Shown here piece by piece: positions 5,656 through 12,302 of a DNA stretch of 12,331 nt; the stretch's first letter is position 1; each line of letters opens with the position of its first letter. This stretch comes from Candidatus Caenarcanales bacterium. GTDB lineage: Bacteria > Cyanobacteriota > Vampirovibrionia > LMEP-6097. The position numbers and the translations under genes are program-made. The notes under the pieces were generated by a model that saw only the letters and a program-made list of their open reading frames with translations, was not told where the DNA came from and did not search any database. The DNA lies in the NCBI GenBank assembly GCA_022447685.1, contig JAKVAO010000075.1:1-12331 (forward strand), given 5' to 3'.

Positions 5656-6570
5656 TCAGTGGGTCCTTAAATGCCACAACCTTACAAAAAGTACATGCGG
5701 AATAGTTAAGCCAGCAAGGCTAATAAAGACTACTTTGAAGATTTGTAAATTGATATTTTCAATGCTCAGGCTATTGATAAAAAGAAATATCAAAAACATG
5801 AAAACAATAGAGACTATAGTTCCTATTAAAAGCTTAGTGAAAAATCTTTCAGGGACATCACCTTTCTCGAAAAAATCTAATATATGCTTAGGTGAGTGAA
5901 GAAAGCAAAAATAAATTATAAAACCAATGAGTGGTTCACAGTAAAGCATTGCTAAAGTTACAAGAAGTATTTCCATGGCTTTATTTATTTGTCCTTTGAA
6001 TGAATAGTAATTCAAAAGAAGGAAAGAAAAGAATATGATTAGATAACTTAAATTGTTTAGTATGCTAACTAAATTCACTGCTGCATCTAGATTACTTAGT
6101 ATCGCAAAAAGATTGATTAAAGTTTCTCTATGGAAGATACTTGTAAGTGAAATTAAAGCAGTGCCATAGAAGGAAAACTCTATTAAATATCTTATTAATT
6201 CAACTAGAGAAGAATCTTGTGGCGCTACTGCGTCGCTTTCCCCCCAATGATAAACTGACACTAAAAGAAAGAATGCTAATGCAAAATAAGGCACTCCCAG
6301 CCAAATAAGTGCTAGGAGTGCAGCAAGGACTAAATATGACAACCCAAAACTATTACTTGATTTGAAAAAATTTGAAATTAGTTTATTAGTTTTGATTAAT
6401 TCAAAATCAAAGGTTCCATGTGGTATTCCAAAAATCGATACAGAAATGGCTGTTAAGATTATTTGGACATAGAGGTTGGATAGTAATTCAGTCCTTGAAA
6501 GGGATATAGTAAGTACCGTTGATAAAAAGAAAAACCAACGATGGTAAGATCTAAATCTCTTTAGCATCAC
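5656..6570 (-). CDS. blh: Blh/Brp beta-carotene 15,15'-dioxygenase
   Basis: This membrane enzyme cleaves beta-carotene into two retinals, the chromophore for the rhodopsin encoded just upstream. The family's conserved histidines are all visible: H51 in GIPHGTFD, H108 in VYHWGESD, H225 and H229 in LHSPKH, and H292 in IPHVLFVRL. They bind the catalytic iron. About eight hydrophobic segments cover the 304 residues, the usual length. The start at 6570 overlaps the last 20 bases of the rhodopsin gene, so translation is likely coupled; ATG ATG gives two possible starts three bases apart, with no strong Shine-Dalgarno. No carotenoid synthesis genes are nearby, unlike many proteorhodopsin cassettes, so the substrate must come from elsewhere in the genome or from food. 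Confidence 0.93.
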   Translation of the reverse strand: MMLKRFRSYHRWFFFLSTVLTISLSRTELLSNLYVQIILTAISVSIFGIPHGTFDFELIKTNKLISNFFKSSNSFGLSYLVLAALLALIWLGVPYFALAFFLLVSVYHWGESDAVAPQDSSLVELIRYLIEFSFYGTALISLTSIFHRETLINLFAILSNLDAAVNLVSILNNLSYLIIFFSFLLLNYYSFKGQINKAMEILLVTLAMLYCEPLIGFIIYFCFLHSPKHILDFFEKGDVPERFFTKLLIGTIVSIVFMFLIFLFINSLSIENINLQIFKVVFISLAGLTIPHVLFVRLWHLRTH

Positions 6571-7291
6571 TTGCTGCTTTTACAGCGAGTACTGCGACTA
6601 ATCCAAATCCAACCTTATTGATTAAGTCAGCAATATTATAGATCAATTCTCTAAGAACTATCGTTAACTGAGCTGCTTCTCCACCTGAACTAGTTAAGGT
6701 TAAGAAATAGCCGATTGGGTAAATTGCCCAACCGATGAAAATGAAAGTTCTCATGCTGAGTAAGCCTTCACCAATTGATTTCGGTGCTGATTTAGCACTT
6801 TCAGTTACTTCGGTAAATAGAACGCCTAAAATGTAAACCCATGCGAGCATACTGATTAAGAAAGCTACCCATCCAGTCTGTGTTGCAGCGCCAGCACTAT
6901 TGATTGATGTCTCACCAACATAACCAGCAACAATCATTACAATGTCTGCTAAAACTAAATTTTTGAGTAGTTGTTTTCCTTTCTCTTTTCCTAATCTAAG
7001 TAAAGCTGGGAATTTAACAAGTAGTAGTGGTGTAGTTACTAACCAGTCGATATATCTGATTTCAGTAGGAAAGGTTAGCAGAGTGTCAATGGAACCATCA
7101 GTTCCTACGTAGTGTTTCATTGCTTGGTAGTGTATAGCTGCAACAAATGTTACTAATGCAGCAACTGTTGCAGTGGATCTATATTTCTCAGGGAGTGAGT
7201 TTCTCTCTACTAGGAAATACAGTGTACCCGCAGCCATGCCTACAAAGCCTACCCAGAACATATATTGAGTAGCTAGTACAAGTGTATCCAT
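6551..7291 (-). CDS. Proteorhodopsin, green-type, with Lys at the proton-donor site
   Basis: A 246-residue seven-helix retinal protein, predicted light-driven proton pump. Helix C reads RYIDWLVTTPLLLVKF: D82 is the Schiff-base counter-ion and proton acceptor, T86 follows, L90 is at the spectral-tuning site (Leu indicates green absorption), and K93 replaces the Glu proton donor of typical proteorhodopsin. H54 in helix B matches the His that pairs with the acceptor Asp. Helix G has D222 and the retinal-binding K226 in YNIADLINKVGF. A DTK motif is known from the Exiguobacterium sibiricum rhodopsin, also a proton pump. There is no N-terminal signal peptide. A strong GGAGG at 7301-7305 lies nine bases before the ATG at 7291. 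It is followed by overlapping blh. Confidence 0.95.
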   Translation of the reverse strand: MDTLVLATQYMFWVGFVGMAAGTLYFLVERNSLPEKYRSTATVAALVTFVAAIHYQAMKHYVGTDGSIDTLLTFPTEIRYIDWLVTTPLLLVKFPALLRLGKEKGKQLLKNLVLADIVMIVAGYVGETSINSAGAATQTGWVAFLISMLAWVYILGVLFTEVTESAKSAPKSIGEGLLSMRTFIFIGWAIYPIGYFLTLTSSGGEAAQLTIVLRELIYNIADLINKVGFGLVAVLAVKAASDAKEI

Positions 7292-7300
7292 AATTAAATA

Positions 7301-7305
7301 CCTCC
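7301..7305 (-). promoter_or_regulatory. Strong ribosome binding site of the rhodopsin gene
   Basis: GGAGG nine bases before the ATG is the best Shine-Dalgarno in the window, consistent with a highly expressed membrane protein. It fixes the rhodopsin start. Confidence 0.85.
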
Positions 7306-7318
7306 ATTAATAGCTTGC

Positions 7319-7368
7319 CACGAAGGATATAGGAAATACCGGGCCTTTGCATACAGTTCATATTCGTG
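7319..7368. promoter_or_regulatory. Interrupted dyad in the rhodopsin leader
   Basis: CACGAAGGATAT (7319-7330) and ATATTCGTG (7360-7368) form an inverted repeat of CACGAA plus TAT with a two-base bulge. It lies in the only sizeable gap of the minus-strand array (7292-7398), which must hold any rhodopsin promoter. It could be an operator or an mRNA stem. I see no sound -35/-10 pair, only a weak TATATC. Confidence 0.3.
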
Positions 7369-7398
7369 TTGTTAAATTCGTTTTTTAGTTAAAAATAT

Positions 7399-7551
7399 TT
7401 AATCTTCACTAGGCTTTGATGTATTTCTATTGTTACGACAACGATTAGAGCAATACTTAACTTCATCCCAGCATGCTTTCCACTTCTTACGCCATTCAAA
7501 TGGTCTTTTGCAGACCAAGCAAATCTTCTTGGGTAATTGTCCTTTTTTCAT
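7399..7551 (-). CDS. DUF2256 small zinc-ribbon-like protein
   Basis: This 50-residue gene is easily missed. It reads MKKGQLPKKICLVCKRPFEW then RKKWKACWDEVKYCSNRCRN, matching DUF2256 almost throughout: C11-x2-C14, PFEWRKKW (17-24), and YCSNRC with C34 and C38, a likely four-Cys zinc site. The family is often named cryptochrome/photolyase-associated because it usually lies beside phr genes and in light-induced regulons; its function is unknown. AAGGAT within the cydB tail gives the Shine-Dalgarno, and the ATG at 7551 directly follows the cydB stop at 7552, so it belongs to the cyd transcript. No photolyase is in the window. 107 bases separate it from the rhodopsin gene. Confidence 0.88.
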   Translation of the reverse strand: MKKGQLPKKICLVCKRPFEWRKKWKACWDEVKYCSNRCRNNRNTSKPSED

Positions 7552-8592
7552 TTAGTAACTATCCTTCGTGATTTTTACTTTGCCTCTAAATACATAATAA
7601 ATACAGCTAGTATAGGCTAAAACTAGTGGTACTCCTATTAGGGCTATATTTAGCATTATTGCTAATGTTTTCTGTGATGATGAAGAATTATATATATCCA
7701 TAGTCCATTTTGGGTTATTGCTGCAGTGAATAATCTCTGGAAATAATCCAATCCCTACAAGAGAGGTTAAAGCTGCTATTGCAAAACACGATGAGAGAAA
7801 CGCCCCAAACTCGCGTCCGTGATAAATCTCTCTGGGGATATTTGCTATCGCGAGTATCCCTGTGAAAGGCAATAGTAACCATATTACATTTTCTTTAAAA
7901 TGTTCATTTATGTGAGGGATATATAGAAGTGTGATTACTGAGACAAAAATAAAACTCAAGCTAAAGAAAACCATAGAGTAATGAAACCATCTTCGAGCTT
8001 TCTTTTGAAGTTCTCCTTCGTTCTTAAGGACTAGATAAATTGAACCATGCATCATAAACAGAGCAAGAGTAAGTATTCCAGTACTAAGAGAATATGGATT
8101 AACAAGATCTAGAAAACTCATAGATAATATTTTTTGTTTTGAAAATTCTACTCCCCAGATTATATTTCCAATAGATACGCCAATTAAAAGTGCAGAACTG
8201 ATACTGGAAATGCTAAAGCTAATATCCCAAAACTGCCTTGCCCACTTTGCTTTGAATTTTGATCTGAATTCGATAGCAACAGCTCTAAAAATTAAACTGA
8301 GTAATAACAGCATAAAAGCTAGATAGAAGCCTGAAAAGACAGAAGCGTAAATCTCTGGGAAAGCAGCGAATGTTGCTCCTCCACCAGTTACTAACCAAAC
8401 TTCATTACCATCCCAAACTGGACCAATAGAGTTTATCATTAATCTTCTTTCGTGGTCTCCTTTGGAGAAAAGATGTAAGGCTCCAACACCTAAGTCAAAG
8501 CCGTCTAAAATAACATATCCAGTAAAAAGTACTCCAACTATAATGAACCAAGTTAAGTTTAGGTTCAAATGATTCATAAAAAAATCTATCAC
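7552..8592 (-). CDS. cydB: Cytochrome bd-type quinol oxidase subunit II
   Basis: Subunit II of the bd oxidase, a structural membrane partner of CydA. GYVILDGFDLGVGAL (25-39) and GPVWDGNEVWLVTGGGATF (57-75) are the family signatures, followed by FPEIYASVFSGFY. About eight to nine helices fit in 346 residues, closer to the cyanide-insensitive (CIO) subgroup than to the 379-residue E. coli CydB. I take the GTG at 8592 as the start: it directly follows the cydA stop and has AGGGAG nine bases upstream. The ATG at 8577 is the alternative. No cydX-like ORF follows; that position is taken by DUF2256. Confidence 0.94.
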   Translation of the reverse strand: MIDFFMNHLNLNLTWFIIVGVLFTGYVILDGFDLGVGALHLFSKGDHERRLMINSIGPVWDGNEVWLVTGGGATFAAFPEIYASVFSGFYLAFMLLLLSLIFRAVAIEFRSKFKAKWARQFWDISFSISSISSALLIGVSIGNIIWGVEFSKQKILSMSFLDLVNPYSLSTGILTLALFMMHGSIYLVLKNEGELQKKARRWFHYSMVFFSLSFIFVSVITLLYIPHINEHFKENVIWLLLPFTGILAIANIPREIYHGREFGAFLSSCFAIAALTSLVGIGLFPEIIHCSNNPKWTMDIYNSSSSQKTLAIMLNIALIGVPLVLAYTSCIYYVFRGKVKITKDSY

Positions 8593-9939
8593 TTATATTT
8601 TCTCCCTTAAGCTGTCTAAACTTTCTGGACCTGCTTTTATTTTTCTGTTGAGTAGGAAAATGAATAAGAAAAATAACAAAATATAAACTAAGGCAAACAT
8701 AATCAGTGAGGATAAAACCATATTGGCTGTAACAGCTTCTGAAATTCCATCACTTGTCTTCAATAATCCATATACTATCCACGGCTGCCTACCAACTTCA
8801 GCTGTGTACCACCCTACTTGATTTGCTATTTGTGGTCCTAGAACTGAGCTTATAAGCAAGGCAAGTAATATTTTGTTAGTAAATAAAAATCCTTTAAACC
8901 ATGCAAAGCAACTAAAAAGCGCAAGTCCAAATAAGCTCATGCCAATTGCAACCATGATGTGATAATACTGGAAAGTTAAATTTATTGGCGGTCTTAACTC
9001 TTTAGGAAAAGCTTTTATTCCAGTGACTTCTTTATTGAAATCTCCTGAAAGTAAAAATCCAAGCATTCCAGGTATTCCTATCGCATATGTTTTTTCTTTT
9101 TCTTCATCTACCCAACCAACTAAAGTTAAATCTGCTTTTGCTTTTTCTGGGAAATGCCCTTCCATTGCAGCTAATTTTACTGGTTGATATTTACTAACAT
9201 AAAGAGCGCTTTCATGACCAGAAAGGATTTGAGCAAAAGAACATATTAAAGCTATTGAGAGAGAAATTTTAAGAGACTTTCTTGCAAATTCCCTATGAAC
9301 TTTCTTAAAAAGATAGTAAGCTGAAACACTAATCACTAGCCAAGCACCTGCCTGCCAGGCTCCCAATAATACATGGATAAGTCTGTCTACAGATGATGGA
9401 TTAAATACCATTGCCCAGAAATCTAATATCTCTGCTCTTGCATTTATTCCTTCTCCAACTATGTGATAACCAGCTGGTGTTTGTTGCCAAGAGTTTGCAA
9501 CCACTATCCAGATAGCACTAAATATTGAACCTAGAGCGACCATGCAGGTTGAGAAGAAATGCATCTCTTTACTCACTTTGTCCCAGCCAAACAATAGAAT
9601 TGCTAGAAAACCAGACTCTAAGAAAAAAGCAAAGACTCCTTCTGAAGCGAGGGCACTTCCGAATATGTCACCTACGTACCTTGAATAAAAAGCCCAGTTG
9701 GTTCCAAACTCAAATTCCATTACAATCCCAGTCGCAACTCCAATTGCAAAGGTCAGGGCAAATATTTTGACCCAGAATCTAGTCATTTGAAAATATATGA
9801 GTTCTTTGCTGCGTAAATATTGTGCTTCCATTAACACTAATACTAGTCCGATACCAATACTCAGCGGCGGGTATATATAGTGAAAGGCTATAGTAAGAGC
9901 AAACTGTAACCTGGATAAACTTAGAACATCTATGTCCAT
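8593..9939 (-). CDS. cydA: Cytochrome bd-type quinol oxidase subunit I (CIO-like)
   Basis: The catalytic subunit, which oxidises quinol and reduces oxygen to water without proton pumping. Visible ligands and functional residues are H20 (haem b595, in TIAFHYIYPP), E100 and E108 in LASEGVFAFFLES, H189 (haem b558, in DRLIHVLLGAWQAGAW), K255 and E260 of the quinol loop in QPVKLAAMEGHF, M329 in YYHIMVAIGM and GRQPW (383-387). At 448 residues with a short quinol loop it is the CIO type rather than the 522-residue E. coli type. CIO members are usually less cyanide sensitive, though that is family knowledge. Start ATG 9939, weak AAAAGAG upstream. First gene of the minus-strand array, divergent from the flavoprotein. 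Confidence 0.95.
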   Translation of the reverse strand: MDIDVLSLSRLQFALTIAFHYIYPPLSIGIGLVLVLMEAQYLRSKELIYFQMTRFWVKIFALTFAIGVATGIVMEFEFGTNWAFYSRYVGDIFGSALASEGVFAFFLESGFLAILLFGWDKVSKEMHFFSTCMVALGSIFSAIWIVVANSWQQTPAGYHIVGEGINARAEILDFWAMVFNPSSVDRLIHVLLGAWQAGAWLVISVSAYYLFKKVHREFARKSLKISLSIALICSFAQILSGHESALYVSKYQPVKLAAMEGHFPEKAKADLTLVGWVDEEKEKTYAIGIPGMLGFLLSGDFNKEVTGIKAFPKELRPPINLTFQYYHIMVAIGMSLFGLALFSCFAWFKGFLFTNKILLALLISSVLGPQIANQVGWYTAEVGRQPWIVYGLLKTSDGISEAVTANMVLSSLIMFALVYILLFFLFIFLLNRKIKAGPESLDSLREKI

Positions 9940-9990
9940 ACTATTAACTTACTCTTTTAAGGTACTTGTAAATCACGGGATGTTCCTTCA

Positions 9991-9996
9991 AGTATA
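9991..9996 (-). promoter_or_regulatory. Possible -10 of the cydA promoter
   Basis: On the minus strand TATACT lies about 52 bases before the cydA start and differs from TATAAT at one position. A matching -35 is poor. An FNR-like dyad overlaps the area where a -35 would lie. Confidence 0.3.
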
Positions 9997-10002
9997 TTTT
10001 CG

Positions 10003-10016
10003 GTGATGAATATCAG
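10003..10016. promoter_or_regulatory. FNR/Anr-like dyad in the cydA-flavoprotein gap
   Basis: GTGAT-GAAT-ATCAG matches 8 of 10 informative bases of TTGAT-N4-ATCAA. Oxygen control of bd oxidases by FNR/Anr proteins is well known. Its place relative to the suggested cydA -10 would suit repression more than activation, so the call is weak. Confidence 0.3.
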
Positions 10017-10046
10017 TGTTTTGCACTGTTTTTCATTAAAATGTAG

Positions 10047-10055
10047 TGCTAAAAT
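10047..10055 (+). promoter_or_regulatory. Possible extended -10 for the flavoprotein gene
   Basis: TGCTAAAAT gives TG-N-TAAAAT, with transcription expected to begin near 10062. That would leave an ATG at 10065 almost leaderless but gives a normal leader of about 39 bases for the ATG at 10101. Confidence 0.4.
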
Positions 10056-10100
10056 AAAAGCTTTATGTTACTTTCCGGAAGACGTCCAAAGGCAAGAGCT

Positions 10101-11930
10101 ATGAAGAACAAACCACTGCCTGATGAGCTTATGTATTGTGAATCAGCTAAGCCTCTGCTTACTGCTATCGAATATCTTCTAGCTAGACCGCAATACGAAA
10201 AAGACTTTGATGATGATTTCTCAGAGAATGAAATTAATCTCAATAGAGCACTTGCAGCCACTGCGTCTTTACTAAAATCTAAGGATTACTCAGAGGCTAC
10301 AGTTAAAAAACTAATTGAGGATAATAGCCTAAACGCTTTAATCCAAAACCTCCTTATTAAAGGTGTTGATGAATCTATAAACTCTGGCGACCATAATGGT
10401 TCTGTAGATATGATGAAGGCTTATTTTAGATTGAGTCTCGATTTTTACAGTATGGGCTATAAAGAATTTTTGAATTTGGGTGATGATCTATTTAAGCTAT
10501 ATTCTGGCTCAACAGAAGAAAATAAGAAAATCATTAGATCTATCGCTATGTCCAAGTCTTTAGACCCAGATTTCGAAAAAGATTATGAAGAGAGGCAAAC
10601 TGCTGGTTTCGGTACTGCAAGGATTTTCCAGAAAGGTGTAACTAAAGCTATGAGAGGTTTACTTAATTACACCACCGATAAAAACTTTCTCTCAACTAAA
10701 ATTGTAATTCTAGGGGCAGGTCCAGCAGGAATGCTGACTGCAAGAACACTTGCAGAAATAGGTTTCACTAATATTCAAATTTTAGATGAAAGTGGTAAGT
10801 TTAATGGAGTCTGGAAAATGAACTCTTTAAGTAAAGGAACTATTAATAACCCATTCAATATTAACTTTCTAGGGATTAGGCTTCCAGCCTCAACTGGTGA
10901 ACAGGGTTCTGGAGCTAAATTGATTAGTTTTTTAGAGCAAGTTGTTAATGGAAAAAAAGATACTTATGGTCATAGGATTGATAATTATTTTTGGTCTCCT
11001 ATGCCTGAACTTATAAAAGCCAAGATTAAAAGTGTCAAAGCTGATAACTTTGATCATGAAGTTAAGTATTTAGATGAAAATTCACAAGCAAAAACACTCA
11101 ATGCACCTATAGTGATTAACGCCCTTGGTTTAGGGCAGCCATTGGATCTTAATGATAAGAATGCACCAATGAAAACATCTACGCCTAATCTTTGTGGTTC
11201 TAGGTGGCAAATTCAGATCTCAGATAAACAAGCAGAAAGCTTAAATGATAAGTCTATAACTTTGATTGGTCTTGGTAATAGTACTATTGAAATGCTTATG
11301 CAGATCCATGAGTGTAACAGTAAAGGCTGTAATATCAAATATAAGGTTCTTACTCATTATCCTGAAGAAAGTGTCAGGAACCCAGATCAATACGTTGAAT
11401 TTGAAGGTCGAGAGTATAGAGTTTTCAGAGATTTGAAAAAGTCTAACTTAGTTGATTTGGAGGGAGATATAGCTCCAGCAAGAGAAGCTTATATGAAAGC
11501 TCTTGAAGATAATAATATGATCTCTGATGTTATAGAGTGGGAGCGAGACCTAGAGGCTAAACTAACTTTAGTTAAACTACGGAATGGGGATATTATCCAA
11601 GTTCCTACAGATAAACAATTAACTTTAACCGGCTATAAGCCTAGTAAAGACTTGTATCAAGAAATGAATATCAATCTAGCTAGTGATAATTGTCCTATGT
11701 ACGACTATGACGGTGAAATTCAGAGATTGGAAAATGAACAACTAAATAATAGTAGAACTTATAAGGGATATTCTTTGATCGGTGCTTTTAGAGCAAATGA
11801 TCATGAGCCAAATGCTTTAGTGATTCCTGGTATCATGGATTCACTTCCTAAGCTAGTTTTCAATATAATTTTAAGAGCTATGGATTTTACTTATTCCGTA
11901 AAAACAATTAGTGAGATGGTCATCAACTAA
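10101..11930 (+). CDS. FAD/NAD(P)-binding oxidoreductase-like protein with a helical N-terminal domain
   Basis: A large protein of 609 residues from the ATG at 10101, chosen because AAAGG lies eight bases upstream; an ATG at 10065 would add 12 residues. The first about 200 residues are charged and helical with no match I know. Then a dinucleotide fold appears: KIVILGAGPAGMLTARTLAE with an acidic end (ILDESG) and FNGVW, as in flavin monooxygenases. A second fold, ITLIGLGNSTIEML, would bind NAD(P)H. Near the C-terminus SLIGAFRANDHEPNALVIPG resembles the FAD-closing segment. It lacks the Baeyer-Villiger FxGxxxHxxxWP motif. Substrate unknown. It is divergent from cydA and its last 60 bases overlap the tag remnant. 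Lone gene on its strand, probably ending at the hairpin at 12053-12100. Confidence 0.8.
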   Translation: MKNKPLPDELMYCESAKPLLTAIEYLLARPQYEKDFDDDFSENEINLNRALAATASLLKSKDYSEATVKKLIEDNSLNALIQNLLIKGVDESINSGDHNGSVDMMKAYFRLSLDFYSMGYKEFLNLGDDLFKLYSGSTEENKKIIRSIAMSKSLDPDFEKDYEERQTAGFGTARIFQKGVTKAMRGLLNYTTDKNFLSTKIVILGAGPAGMLTARTLAEIGFTNIQILDESGKFNGVWKMNSLSKGTINNPFNINFLGIRLPASTGEQGSGAKLISFLEQVVNGKKDTYGHRIDNYFWSPMPELIKAKIKSVKADNFDHEVKYLDENSQAKTLNAPIVINALGLGQPLDLNDKNAPMKTSTPNLCGSRWQIQISDKQAESLNDKSITLIGLGNSTIEMLMQIHECNSKGCNIKYKVLTHYPEESVRNPDQYVEFEGREYRVFRDLKKSNLVDLEGDIAPAREAYMKALEDNNMISDVIEWERDLEAKLTLVKLRNGDIIQVPTDKQLTLTGYKPSKDLYQEMNINLASDNCPMYDYDGEIQRLENEQLNNSRTYKGYSLIGAFRANDHEPNALVIPGIMDSLPKLVFNIILRAMDFTYSVKTISEMVIN

Positions 11931-12246
11931 GCCAACGGCTTGCATATATGCATAAATAATAGTTGAGCCGACAAAACTCATACCCCTTATTTGGATTTTT
12001 CCCAGTAATTATAAATTTGTTCACCTGAGACATAAGCCCATAGATATTTATCAAATGAACCAAACTCTTTTTGGATATCTAAAAAGAGTTTGGTTCATTT
12101 TTTCGTGCACTATAGATTTTCAATCTATTACGAATAATACTTTCATCTTTTCTTAGTGCCTCTAATTCTTGATCATTCATTTTTGCAACTTTTTTAGGAT
12201 CAAAACCTTTAAAAGCTTTAAGATATCCTTCCCGTTTCTTTAAAAC
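11871..12246 (-). pseudogene. tag: Wrecked 3-methyladenine DNA glycosylase I gene
   Basis: Three segments in different frames spell a Tag protein. From 12246: VLKKREGYLKAFKGFDPKKV, then DESIIRNRLKIYSARKN. After a palindrome: KEFGSFDKYLWAYVSGEQIY then NYWEKSK and a stop. Last: IRGMSFVGSTIIYAYMQAVG then LVDDHLTNC and a stop at 11871. The C-terminal H-x3-C of the Tag zinc site remains, but the N-terminal Cys, His and catalytic Glu part is missing because the gene ends abruptly at 12246/12247. About 18 residues before the RGMSFVG block are also lost, with a frameshift. Tag normally excises 3-methyladenine from alkylated DNA; this copy cannot work. Its 3' end lies under the flavoprotein gene. Confidence 0.85.
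12053..12100. repeat. 48-bp near-perfect palindrome in the tag remnant; possible plus-strand terminator
   Basis: AAATGAACCAAACTCTTTTT (12053-12072) and its exact reverse complement (12081-12100) flank GGATATCT, itself palindromic but for one base pair. The left arm encodes the tag residues KEFGSF on the minus strand; the right arm is an inverted copy at a place where tag should carry other sequence. On the plus strand the stem is followed by TTTTTT, running on from its last three bases, so it could end the flavoprotein transcript 120 bases upstream, though the stem is AT-rich. Confidence 0.75.
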
Positions 12247-12251
12247 TGTAG

Positions 12252-12272
12252 TGGACTGAGAAATTCAGTCCA
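12252..12272. repeat. Perfect 8-bp hairpin at the element end
   Basis: TGGACTGA (12252-12259), loop GAAAT, TCAGTCCA (12265-12272). It lies just inside the presumed element end, where it could bind transposase or limit read-through from outside. Confidence 0.6.
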
Positions 12273-12302
12273 GTAAATACGTATATCAGAAGGTGTGAGA
12301 AT

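Noticed and set aside
7331..7365. GC-rich GGCCCGG patch as a terminator for the cyd-DUF2256 transcript
   Set aside because: No stem of useful length and no following T-run on the minus strand.
9525..9770. 81-codon plus-strand ORF
   Set aside because: Antisense to conserved cydA codons; low-complexity Gln/Ser/Leu tail typical of a shadow.
10049..10261. 70-codon minus-strand ORF at the flavoprotein start
   Set aside because: Overlaps the flavoprotein N-terminus antisense, Ser-rich, no family match.
10101..11930. Baeyer-Villiger (HAPMO-type) monooxygenase
   Set aside because: Size and N-terminal extension are similar, but the FxGxxxHxxxWP signature is absent.
11941..11952. Perfect palindrome TGCATATATGCA
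   Set aside because: It encodes conserved tag residues (YAYMQ) on the minus strand, so codon use explains it better than an operator.
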